Shown: piece by piece, positions 35,050-42,412 of the stretch
Position numbering within the stretch: position 1 is the first letter of the stretch
Layout: every line of letters starts with the position of its first letter
Source: Ignavibacteria bacterium GWC2_36_12
GTDB taxonomy: Bacteria; Bacteroidota; Ignavibacteria; Ignavibacteriales; Ignavibacteriaceae
Direction of reading: 5' to 3'
NCBI GenBank assembly: GCA_001802795.1
Contig: MGZZ01000002.1
Span: forward strand, 1 to 44,193
Length of the DNA stretch: 44,193 nt
Notes under the pieces: model-generated
The model's input: only the letters and a program-made list of their open reading frames with translations
What the model was told of the DNA's origin: nothing
Database searches by the model: none
Made by a program: the position numbers and the translations under genes

Positions 35050-35497
35050 TAAAAGAAAACACTATAACTTAGATTTAACGGTTTTAACCGTTTACATTAT
35101 AAGATATCAGTCTAAGATTGATGGTTAATGAAAATGAGAAGTGGAATTAAAATCTGGAAAAAAAATGTCTAAAATAGATAGTTATATAACTATTTTTACA
35201 ATCTTAAATTTATTTTGGACAGCACTGTTACAGAGTAAAACATAGAAAAGAAGCTATCGGTAAATCCCAGAAAATCAGAAGTCAGAGATCAGTGTATAGC
35301 AACCTAGAGCATAGGCAGAGAGCAAAGTTTACCCTCCGTAGCCTTAGCGAAGGAGGGCAGGTAATCGGTTATCGTCGATAGCATAGAGTAGTGAGTATTG
35401 AGACGTGTGTGCCGGAAGACGCTGCCTGTTTTAATTTGATAAATAATTTTTTTATGTTACCCGATAAATACAATGAGAAGTAGAATTTATAGATAAT
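35050..35497. repeat. Gene-free stretch with palindromes and word repeats
   Basis: Contains AACGGTTTTAACCGTT (35077-35092), ATAGTTATATAACTAT (35178-35193), an AGAAGTCAGAGATCAG word (35278-35293) matching the inverted repeats around the four-helix gene at 37997, a CCCTCC...GGAGGG hairpin (35332-35357), and another AGTAGTGAGTATTGAGA word. The last ~80 bases are the leader of the MntA/HepT pair. Confidence 0.6.
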
Positions 35498-35782
35498 ATG
35501 AGACTTTCAAAAAGAGAAATAGAAGCCATTCGGTCAGTTATCACTAAATATGATAGCTCTGCAAAGATTCATTTATTTGGATCAAGAGTTTACGACGATA
35601 AAAGGGGAGGAGATATTGATTTGCTTATTTTTTCTGGCAAATTAAATTTTGAAAAAAAAATAAAGATAAAGGTAGAACTTAAGGAACTGCTTGGCGACCA
35701 AAAAATAGATATAATAATAGCGAAAGATAAATTAAACCCGTTTGTCGATTTAGTTTATGATACATCTGTCAGGTTGTCGTGA
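35498..35782 (+). CDS. mntA: MntA-like minimal nucleotidyltransferase antitoxin
   Basis: A 94-residue, very short MNT protein: LFGSRVYDDKRGGDIDL with GS at 28-29 and DID at 39-41, and D71 in KIDIIIA as the third acidic residue. The short form equals the MNT core with nothing added. It overlaps the GTG of the HEPN gene by 4 nt. Predicted to AMPylate and silence the downstream HepT. Confidence 0.85.
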   Translation: MRLSKREIEAIRSVITKYDSSAKIHLFGSRVYDDKRGGDIDLLIFSGKLNFEKKIKIKVELKELLGDQKIDIIIAKDKLNPFVDLVYDTSVRLS

Positions 35783-36237
35783 ATAAGATATTATCACTTC
35801 TTCAAAGTGAATTGAAGTTGATGAATGATGCTTCATCAATTCTAAAATACAGTTATGAGAAATGTAAAAAGATAAAGATAAAAAGGGAATATACACTTAA
35901 AGAACTTGATGCGTTTGAAAACCTGTCCTCCCGCTTTGCAAGATTAAATGACATAATTTTACAAAAGACACTAAAAACTATCCACTCAATTGATCTTGAT
36001 GAAATAAATACAATCAGAGATTCAATTAACTTGGCTGAGAAAAAAAACCTGATTAAAAGTGCTCGTAAAATGATTGAAATGCGCGAACTTAGAAATTCCA
36101 TTGTACATGAATATATCCCCGATGTAATAAAAAGTATTTTTATTAGTGCCTTAAAATTAACGCCGCTTTTGCTTAAGGATGTTGAGTTAATAAATTCTTA
36201 TTGTACTGACAAATTCATTGAAGAGAAAGATTTGTGA
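35779..36237 (+). CDS. hepT: HepT-like HEPN RNase toxin
   Basis: 152 residues, helical, GTG start coupled to the MNT stop. LRNSIVHEY gives RX4HXY with R105, H110 and Y112, so the nuclease and AMPylation-target residues are intact. The N-terminal half is more charged than in the left-flank toxins and shares little with them, indicating independent acquisition. It lies 63 nt before the wzi-like gene. Confidence 0.85.
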   Translation: MNKILSLLQSELKLMNDASSILKYSYEKCKKIKIKREYTLKELDAFENLSSRFARLNDIILQKTLKTIHSIDLDEINTIRDSINLAEKKNLIKSARKMIEMRELRNSIVHEYIPDVIKSIFISALKLTPLLLKDVELINSYCTDKFIEEKDL

Positions 36238-36300
36238 AACTATAATCTACATTCCCAAAACATTAAACCTCTAAAAATTATTTCTCCCCGGATTATCCGA

Positions 36301-37947
36301 ATGAAAAAAACTACCCTCTGTTTTCTTTTTCTTGCAAGTATTGTATTGCATTCTCAGTCAGTTTATGAGCCGGTGTATAATACAAATATTTATGATTTTC
36401 TTGAAAGAACGGCTGATAAAGGGATTATAAATTTATTTACTGATATCCGTCCGTTATCCCGCCAAATGATAGCTGAGAAGCTGTTGGTTATAGAATCCAA
36501 CCAAAGCGAGCTTACCGAAACTGAAAAGGCAAGATTAGATTTTTATAAAAGAGAATATGCTTTTGAAATAAAATTTATTGAAAAAGATACCTCTGAAATA
36601 TCGGAATTCTTTTCTTCCGATAAAGATTTTAGATTTAACTTCTTTAAATTTTATTCCCCCGGATTTACTTTTGTTGCTGATCCGGTTTTAGGCTTAGGTT
36701 ACGAGTTACGTTCTAAAACATATCATCAATATACCGGTATTCAGTTTCATGGAAGAATAAGCGACAACTGGGGTTTTTATTTTAATTATAGAGATAACCT
36801 GGAACAAGGGAACAAAATAGATGTCGGCAAAAAATTTACTCCTTCTACAGGTATAATAATATCAAAAAGTTCAACGAACAGCATTCAGTACAGCGAGACC
36901 CGTGGTGGAATCAGTTATGGCTGGGATTGGGGGCTTCTTACAGCAGGAAAAGATTTTATAAATATAGGCTCAAGCTATCAGTCTCAGGTAATTTTATCCG
37001 GTAAAACCCCAAGCTTTCCGTTTATACGATTAGAGATTATCCCTGTAAGTTGGTTCAAATATAATTTTATACACGGCTGGTTGAATTCCAATTTAATTGA
37101 TTCAGGCACAATAAGATATACGGGTGTCACGTCAACGTTTGAGGACAGATCGAAAACATTTTCGAAGAGACAAAAATACTATGTTGGTCATTCACTTTCA
37201 TTTGAGCCGCTTGATAACTTATGGCTGACTTTAGGCGAATCGATTATTTACAGTGACCAATTGGAATTTATATATTTCATTCCTGTTTTCTACAGGTTTG
37301 CCGATCATTATAACAGTAAAGGTGGTGGAGACACAGGGGATAATGCACAAATATTTTTTAATACTTCTTATCGCTGGGAAGAAATAAAAAGTAAATTCTA
37401 TCTTTCATTATATATTGATGAGCTTTCACCCGAAAGTATCTTTAGCGGCAGTAATAATGCACAGGTCTACGCCGTAATATTTGGGGGTAAATTTACAAAT
37501 CCTATATGGAGCAATAATTATTTTACCCTTGAATACACTGCGTTAAAACCTTACAACTATATGAATGGGGACCCGGCGCAAACTTATTTCAGTTCCGGGT
37601 ATCAGCTCGGTCACTGGATTGGCTCTAATGCCGTACAGCTATATGCCGAAATGGAGCAGTACCTGCCTTGCCTAATAAATTTAAAAGCTTATTATACTTA
37701 TGTAATTAAGGGAGAAAAAGAAAATATAAACAGCTATTACGACAGGGTCACCCCGACTTACCCACTCTTAGCAGGAGACAATAGTTATTATTCAGATATC
37801 GGGGGAGAAATTTCTTATAGTCCTCTTAACGATCTTTCACTCGAATTAAAATTTAGTTATATAAACGTAGCGAGCGGAAGATTTGAAAGCGAGTACGGGA
37901 TTGATAAAGACTTTTCATTTGGTACTTTTGTCAGGTACGGGTTTTGA
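36301..37947 (+). CDS. Wzi-like capsule assembly outer-membrane beta-barrel protein
   Basis: 548 residues starting with a signal peptide (MKKTTLCFLFLASIVLHSQS). The N-terminal part, with DIRPLSRQMIAEKL, is the segment typical of the Cap_assemb_Wzi family in Bacteroidota, and the rest alternates aromatic-rich strands expected of an outer-membrane barrel ending in FVRYGF, a C-terminal Phe. The probable role is surface attachment or export of the polysaccharide. The stop codon is followed at once by an inverted repeat bounding the four-helix gene. Confidence 0.85.
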   Translation: MKKTTLCFLFLASIVLHSQSVYEPVYNTNIYDFLERTADKGIINLFTDIRPLSRQMIAEKLLVIESNQSELTETEKARLDFYKREYAFEIKFIEKDTSEISEFFSSDKDFRFNFFKFYSPGFTFVADPVLGLGYELRSKTYHQYTGIQFHGRISDNWGFYFNYRDNLEQGNKIDVGKKFTPSTGIIISKSSTNSIQYSETRGGISYGWDWGLLTAGKDFINIGSSYQSQVILSGKTPSFPFIRLEIIPVSWFKYNFIHGWLNSNLIDSGTIRYTGVTSTFEDRSKTFSKRQKYYVGHSLSFEPLDNLWLTLGESIIYSDQLEFIYFIPVFYRFADHYNSKGGGDTGDNAQIFFNTSYRWEEIKSKFYLSLYIDELSPESIFSGSNNAQVYAVIFGGKFTNPIWSNNYFTLEYTALKPYNYMNGDPAQTYFSSGYQLGHWIGSNAVQLYAEMEQYLPCLINLKAYYTYVIKGEKENINSYYDRVTPTYPLLAGDNSYYSDIGGEISYSPLNDLSLELKFSYINVASGRFESEYGIDKDFSFGTFVRYGF

Positions 37948-37948
37948 A

Positions 37949-38418
37949 AATCAGAGAACAGAAGTCAGAGAAAAGAAATTAGAAGGGGGGTTATTAGTGA
38001 GAATAAATTCAGCAAAGGATTTAGATGTTTATAAAAAGGCTTATACATTAGCAATGCAGATATTTCAGATTAGTAGATCATTTCCAAAGGAAGAACGATA
38101 TGCTCTAACGAATCAAATAAGACGTTCTTCACGTTCTGTTTGTTTGAATCTTAGAGAAGCATGGGCAAAACGGCGGTACGAGGCGCATTTCGTGAGTAAG
38201 CTAACTGATTGTGATGGAGAAAATAATGAAACAGATTCATCATTGGATTTTGCAAAAGATTGTGACTATATCAGTAACGAAGAACATCAATTGTTGACTT
38301 CGTTGACAGCAGAGGTAGGCAGAATGCTCGGTTCTATGATTAATAGCCCGGATTCATTCTTAATAAAATCCTCTAACAATTAATTCTGACTTCTGATCTC
38401 TAATCTCTGACTTCAGGA
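37949..38418. mobile_element. IVS-like unit: four-helix-bundle gene flanked by inverted repeats
   Basis: Left arm AATCAGAGAACAGAAGTCAG (from 37949) and right arm CTGACTTCTGATCTCTAAT (38386-38404), extended by CTCTGACTTC (38405-38414), are reverse complements with two mismatches over about 20 bases. They enclose only the gene at 37997. The left arm begins next to the wzi stop and the right arm 2 nt after the small gene's stop. The layout matches the intervening sequences found in some 23S rRNA genes, but this copy is not in an rRNA. Confidence 0.7.
37997..38383 (+). CDS. Four-helix-bundle protein (S23/IVP, bAvd-like)
   Basis: A 128-residue protein: DLDVYKKAYTLAMQIFQISRSFPKEERYALTNQIRRSSRSVCLNLREAWAKRRYEAHF is the strongly conserved core of the 23S rRNA intervening-sequence protein family, whose structural relative bAvd serves diversity-generating retroelements. 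No reverse transcriptase or variable repeat is here. The GTG at 37997 with GAAGGGGGG upstream is preferred to the tracked 37883 start, which overlaps the wzi gene. The function of the family is unknown. Confidence 0.88.
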   Translation: MRINSAKDLDVYKKAYTLAMQIFQISRSFPKEERYALTNQIRRSSRSVCLNLREAWAKRRYEAHFVSKLTDCDGENNETDSSLDFAKDCDYISNEEHQLLTSLTAEVGRMLGSMINSPDSFLIKSSNN

Positions 38419-38721
38419 GACATTAGAGATAACAACCTCATCCCTATCCTTGCTGAGGTCTCACTCCTTCCTAGTAAGAGCATCAGCGATAATCTGCGAA
38501 ATCTGCGAGAAAGAATATTTCACGCAGAAGGTGCGAAAAAAGCTTGCGATGAGGAACTTTGCGGGCAGCTTACTATTTGTATATAATACTTTACAAATAG
38601 TAACACTTATAGAGAAAAAACATCAGCGATAATCTGCGAGATCTGCGAGAAAAAAGATTTCCCGCAGACCTGTCCGCCATAAATTCCATTGAAGGCGGAT
38701 GCGCAGAAAATATAACCCCGT
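38419..38721. repeat. TCAGCGATAATCTGCGAGA word-repeat block
   Basis: AGCATCAGCGATAATCTGCG (38482 on) and CATCAGCGATAATCTGCGAG (38620 on), each followed by ATCTGCGAGAAA and TTTCACGCAGA or TTTCCCGCAGA. A TCCGCC..GGCGGA hairpin sits at 38667-38699. The 60-residue ORF at 38450 is a translation of this block, not a gene. The middle (38570-38610) has TATTTGTATATAATACTTTACAAATA, an inverted repeat. Confidence 0.75.
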
Positions 38722-39126
38722 TCAATTCTCAACAATTATATCGTCGTCAAAAATGAACAAAGCACTTGTTACTGCATCTTCATTCATTCTTAAATGAATA
38801 GCCTTTATTTTCTTTATAAAAATTTTATCTAATCCTTTTAATAATTTTTTCTCAATCTTATCACTAAGTTTGCTGTTCATTTTCATATTCTTCTTTCTGC
38901 GGAATTGCTCTAACTTTATTAATATCCCCTGCTCTTGTTCGACTATCCTTTCGGAAAATATTTTGGATATTAACCCTTTTTTCTGCCCGTTTATTTCCTC
39001 TGCCAACGATTTTCCCCATTTTACAGCAGTTGGCTTTGTTATTTTTAGTCGTCCGCAGATCTTTTCATAAGTGTAACCCAGTGCCCTCATTTCGATAAAC
39101 TTATATTTGAGTTCTTCTTTTTTCAT
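38722..39126 (-). CDS. Small HTH protein of unknown function
   Basis: 134 residues, the only convincing minus-strand gene. The N-terminal GYTYEKICGRLKITKPTAVKWGKSL is a helix-turn-helix of the resolvase/transposase type; the rest is Lys/Glu-rich helix (coiled-coil-like) ending in an acidic FIFDDDIIVEN. There is no catalytic domain. Its upstream side has three AAAGTAAA repeats, possibly an operator, and its end runs to the word-repeat block. It could be a regulator or the DNA-binding piece of a mobile unit; the family is not recognised. Confidence 0.6.
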   Translation of the reverse strand: MKKEELKYKFIEMRALGYTYEKICGRLKITKPTAVKWGKSLAEEINGQKKGLISKIFSERIVEQEQGILIKLEQFRRKKNMKMNSKLSDKIEKKLLKGLDKIFIKKIKAIHLRMNEDAVTSALFIFDDDIIVEN

Positions 39127-39442
39127 TGATTTGCCCCGAATGGTTAACGGAAAGTAAAATTTTAATGATTTTTTTGATTATAAAAGTAAACAAAAAGTAA
39201 ATTAAAATTCGCCAAAATTTATTTTTTAGTTCAATTTTAAATTAATATATATAGAGATTTCTCATAGTAAAATATCTGCTGAAATTTGCTCTTCGGGTTT
39301 TAAAAAATTTATAAATCAGGTCAGTGTCAGTCAGCGGAAGGTTTGAGAGTGAGTAGAGGATTTATCAGCGTTAATTTGCTGGATCAGCGAGAAAAAAAAA
39401 TTCTGTTCCTGATTCCAACAATTTGTTTGTTAGCAATAAATT
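39127..39442. promoter_or_regulatory. AT-rich leader with AAAGTAAA repeats, then a word repeat
   Basis: AAAGTAAA occurs at 39151, 39183 and 39194 just upstream of the minus-strand HTH gene; spacing and position suggest a binding site. An AT-only stretch follows, then one TCAGCGTTAATTTGCTGGATCAGCG word (39366-39390). No gene here. Confidence 0.4.
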
Positions 39443-39874
39443 AATTGAAGAAATTGCCGGTAAATTCTTATGTGAAATTTTGATACAGTATACCCGGATC
39501 ATGTTTATGTGTCTGAAAATAATACGAATAAAATAACCAGTTACTGGAAAGCAGTCTTATACAAACTGAGTTTATTAAAGTTTAGCTGGATGCCCTCTCA
39601 TCCGACTTTCTTTTCAAAAAGAGACGGATACATTAAGTCCGGTCTGTTCAATATTGGTCTGAGAATTGCCGTCGACTATGATATGATGCTCAGACTACCG
39701 ATATACTATGAAGACACGACAGGCTACGAAGGTGATACACTTGTAAAAATGAGGCTGGGAGGGGTCAGCAACCGGAGTTTGAAACATATGATTATGAAAA
39801 GCCAGAGGATTACATTACGATTAGCAGCAACGGTTTCCCCTCCCGCTCTTTACATTGTTCTTTAAGCTTATAAG
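39443..39874 (+). pseudogene. Decayed GT2 glycosyltransferase C-terminal fragment, copy 1
   Basis: The open frame 39509-39865 reads FSWMPSHPTFFSKRDGYIKSGLFNIGLRIAVDYDMMLRLP and LVKMRLGGVSNRSLKHMIMKS, the acceptor-domain half of WcaA-like GT2 enzymes. The N-terminal catalytic half is missing. After KHMIMKS the homologous reading shifts by one base (EDYITISSNGFPSRSLH), so a frameshift adds to the truncation. A second, worse copy lies at 41848-42258. Confidence 0.82.
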
Positions 39875-39941
39875 AAAGTTAAAGCAGTTCTTCTTATAAA
39901 TATCCCCAAAATTCATTTACAAAAAATTTCTCTATAAATCA

Positions 39942-40030
39942 GCGTTAATCTGCTGGATCTGCGAGAAAATTTTCCCGTAGACCTGTCCGCCATAAATCAG
40001 CGTTAATCTGCGGGATCAGCGAGAAAGTAA
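39942..40030. repeat. Word-repeat block ahead of the GxxExxY gene
   Basis: Two tandem copies of TCAGCGTTAATCTGC-GGATC-GCGAGAAA (39938-39966 and 39997-40026), with a truncated half of the TCCGCC hairpin (39982-39995) between them. The second copy runs to the start codon of the GxxExxY gene. Confidence 0.8.
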
Positions 40031-40033
40031 TTG

Positions 40034-40417
40034 ATGGACAAAATAGAAAATAGTATCTCATACGATATCCGTGGAGCGGCTTTTAAAGTTTATAGTAAAT
40101 TAGGTCCGGGCTTGTTCGAATCTGTTTATGAAACGGCAATGATATACGAGTTAAAAAAGAAGGGGAGAAAAGTCAGGTCACAAGTTGAATTGCCTGTTAT
40201 ATATGAGGAAGAAAAATTAGAGCTGGGTTTTAGGTTGGATCTGTTAGTCGACGAACTGGTAATCATTGAAATTAAATCTGTTGAAGCCCTTGCCCCGGTA
40301 CATTATAAACAACTGCTAACTTATTTAAGATTGACAGGATTAAAACTGGGTCTTCTAATCAACTTTAATACAGACGAGATAGAAAAAGGGATAATAAGAA
40401 TTGTTAATAACCTTTAA
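40034..40417 (+). CDS. GxxExxY protein (PD-(D/E)xK-nuclease-like)
   Basis: 127 residues. GLFESVY (G26, E29, Y32) is the name-giving motif; GFRLDLLVDELVIIEIKS supplies D69, E79 and K81 arranged as a PD-(D/E)xK core. Nothing is established about its function, but the fold suggests nuclease activity. ATG 40034 is preferred over the TTG at 40031. It is enclosed by TCAGCGTTAATCTGCG repeats on both sides, and a mutated copy of its first 12 codons lies at 41808. Confidence 0.88.
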   Translation: MDKIENSISYDIRGAAFKVYSKLGPGLFESVYETAMIYELKKKGRKVRSQVELPVIYEEEKLELGFRLDLLVDELVIIEIKSVEALAPVHYKQLLTYLRLTGLKLGLLINFNTDEIEKGIIRIVNNL

Positions 40418-40555
40418 AAAAGTTTCACGCAGAATCCGCAGAAAAAAGCGCAGAAAAAATCAGCGTTAATCTGCGAGTAAAAGATTTCACGCAGACCTGT
40501 CCGCCATAAATTCCATTGAAGGCGGAGGGCGCAGATAATTTCGCAGAGAATTAAA
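40418..40555. repeat. Word-repeat block after the GxxExxY gene
   Basis: TTTCACGCAGAATCCGCAGAAAA, then ATCAGCGTTAATCTGCGAG, TTTCACGCAGACC and a full TCCGCC..GGCGGA hairpin (40500-40526), ending GCGCAGATAATTTCGCAGAGAA. It touches the TTG start of the next gene, so the repeats form that gene's whole leader. Confidence 0.8.
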
Positions 40556-41668
40556 TTGTCAAACATTACCTACAAAAAAATTTTTTATACAATCCTGATT
40601 TTAGCTTTGCTAATAAGGGTGTACATAGTTTTCTTTTCGGGTTTATCATGGTACGGACCCGATACTGAAAATTATATTAAAATGGCAAAAGCGATAGTCG
40701 ATGGAAACCCTATCTCCTTTTTCCCGAATGGTTTTCCACTGCTTCTCGCCGGTACAATGTTTTTAAGTCCCGGTAATTTTCCGGTACTCATCGTTCTGCT
40801 GAACATTGTTATGCAGATCGCCGCTGTAATCTTAATGGAAAAAATTCTATCCCGGTATAACATTGAAGAAAAAACAAGACTGCTTATTATTTTTATTATC
40901 GCTTTTTATCCTAACCTGGTAAACAATGCAAGGCTTATTCTTACCGAGAGCACCTCACTGTTTTTAATTGTATTAAGCCTGCTGCTTTATACTTACGGGA
41001 GGTACCCCGCATCCGGCTTTGCCGGTTATTTGACTTATACATTCAGACCCTCACTCTTCTTAGTTTTCCCCTTTATAATTATATATGATCTTTTCAGGAG
41101 AAAAAAAATCTCTGCTCTAAAAACAGCTTCCGGTTTTTTAGCAGGACTCCTGATTTTTCTTTCCCTCGAATGGACGGGAGTAGTAGCTTCACCCAGTAGC
41201 TACGAGTATAATGCTCTTGTTGCAATTAATGCTTACGGTTATAAGATAGATTTTCAACTGGAAAATGCAAGTGAGTATGAACTAAAGCACCCGGTAGAAA
41301 CATACTTTAATTTTATTGCAGAGCATCCGGTTGAATATACATTGCAGAGATTTTTATCATTATGGAATTTATGGGGTCCGACAATATATTTTGGTTATAA
41401 CATTACCAGCTTTATGTTGTATGACATAAGGTTCCCGCTTTTTATTCTAGCTGTGCTTGCTTTCCTATTCAGAAATAAAATGGGATATGAGAAGGAGCTT
41501 ATAATATTACTGTCCTTTCCTGTAATCTCGCTTACGCTTATTCATTTCTTTTTCCTTTCTACACTGCGACACCGGACAGTTGCGGAACCGTTTGTAATTG
41601 TTCTTGCCATATTATTCCTGAACTATTTAGTTAAACTGTACAAGTCTTCGAAAATATTTAGCGGATAA
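40556..41668 (+). CDS. GT39-like membrane glycosyltransferase
   Basis: 370 residues with about nine hydrophobic segments. SWYGPDTENYIKMAKAIVDG in the first loop, with its conserved acidic residue, and FFPNGFPLLLAG match the PMT/ArnT-like (GT39/PF13231) family, which uses polyprenyl-phosphate sugars. Its start is TTG abutting the repeat block, so the true 5' end could have been altered. Codons are less AT-rich than in the central cluster. Confidence 0.8.
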   Translation: MSNITYKKIFYTILILALLIRVYIVFFSGLSWYGPDTENYIKMAKAIVDGNPISFFPNGFPLLLAGTMFLSPGNFPVLIVLLNIVMQIAAVILMEKILSRYNIEEKTRLLIIFIIAFYPNLVNNARLILTESTSLFLIVLSLLLYTYGRYPASGFAGYLTYTFRPSLFLVFPFIIIYDLFRRKKISALKTASGFLAGLLIFLSLEWTGVVASPSSYEYNALVAINAYGYKIDFQLENASEYELKHPVETYFNFIAEHPVEYTLQRFLSLWNLWGPTIYFGYNITSFMLYDIRFPLFILAVLAFLFRNKMGYEKELIILLSFPVISLTLIHFFFLSTLRHRTVAEPFVIVLAILFLNYLVKLYKSSKIFSG

Positions 41669-41802
41669 TCACAAGGAAAAAATAATCTGCGATAACCAGC
41701 GAGATCTGCGAGAAAAAAAGTTTCACGCAGATGACGCAGACCTATCCGCCATAAATCAGCGTTAATCTGCGGGATCAGCGAGAAAAAAGATTTCACACAG
41801 AA
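41669..41802. repeat. Word-repeat block, second GxxExxY-type locus
   Basis: AATCTGCGATAACCAGCGAGATC, CTGCGAGAAAAAAAG, TTTCACGCAGATGACGCAGACC, then TCCGCCATAAATCAGCGTTAATC and a truncated hairpin half, as at 39942. It ends in TTTCACACAGAAAATCTACG, which runs into a dead GxxExxY start. Confidence 0.78.
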
Positions 41803-41807
41803 AATCT

Positions 41808-41843
41808 ACGGATAAAATAGAAAACAGTATTTCATATAATGAT
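41808..41843 (+). pseudogene. Dead 5' end of a second GxxExxY gene
   Basis: Twelve codons read (ACG)DKIENSISYND against MDKIENSISYDI in the intact gene; the start codon is ACG instead of ATG and the synonymous differences are GAT/GAC, AAC/AAT and ATT/ATC. Homology then stops at the beginning of the GT2 fragment. The gene was probably deleted after insertion beside the repeats. Confidence 0.75.
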
Positions 41844-41847
41844 TTTA

Positions 41848-42258
41848 AGTCGAAAAAATTGCCGGTAAATTTGTGTCCATAAATATTGATGCTCGTATAC
41901 AGGCATTGTTTAGGCATTTAAAGGTAATATTAATAAAGTAATCAGTTATAGGAAGCCAAGCGAGGATAGTTAAAATCAGCCTGGATGTCGCCCCTTCTAC
42001 ATTTTTTGTAAAAAAAGAGGGATATGATAATTGCGGGTTGCATAATATTGGTCTGAGAATTGTAGCGACTATGTTAAGATGATTAGCTTATTGACATACT
42101 ATGGATACAGGAACGGCTGCATAAATTAAAAACTTGTAAAAATACGCCTGAGAGGGACCGGCAGCAGGAGTTTGAGGAATATGATTACGAAAGCAAAGAG
42201 GAATATTTTGCGCTAAGTAATAAAGGCTTCCCCTCCTGGTGCTCACATTACTTTTAGA
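41848..42258 (+). pseudogene. Decayed GT2 glycosyltransferase fragment, copy 2
   Basis: No long frame is left, but pieces match copy 1 at 39443 in order: GAAAAAATTGCCGGTAAATT, AGCCTGGATG, ATATTGGTCTGAGAATTG, an LVKIRLRGTGSRSLRNMITKAK reading and GGCTTCCCCTCCTGG. Several frameshifts and a degraded middle. Both copies come from one ancestral gene or a local duplication of the whole segment, and both are bounded by the same repeat words. Confidence 0.8.
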
Positions 42259-42316
42259 AAATATAAGAAAGTTGAACCAGTTTTATAAAGTTAACAATTA
42301 ACTAATAAACATAAAC

Positions 42317-42347
42317 TTGCAAATATTCTACACATACTGTATCTTTG
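42317..42347 (+). promoter_or_regulatory. Candidate Bacteroidota-type promoter
   Basis: TTG at 42317-42319 and TATCTTTG at 42340-42347 are separated by 20 bases, matching the Bacteroidota primary-sigma consensus TTTG-N(17-21)-TAnnTTTG closely. The start of transcription would be near 42354, about 60 bases before the ATG of the transferase gene. Confidence 0.6.
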
Positions 42348-42412
42348 TCAGTGATTAAATTATTTTTTTTGAGAGGAATTTAGTAAATAATAATCATGAT
42401 CGGGGGTTTTAG

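Noticed and set aside
35178-35193. ATAGTTATATAACTAT as a terminator
   Set aside because: No gene ends nearby on either strand, so it is left as an unexplained palindrome.
37997-38383. Diversity-generating retroelement (bAvd-like protein)
   Set aside because: No reverse transcriptase, template repeat or variable repeat was found in the window, so only the IVS-like reading remains.
38450-38632. ORF of 60 residues at 38450
   Set aside because: It reads through the TCTGCGAGA word repeats and has no family features.
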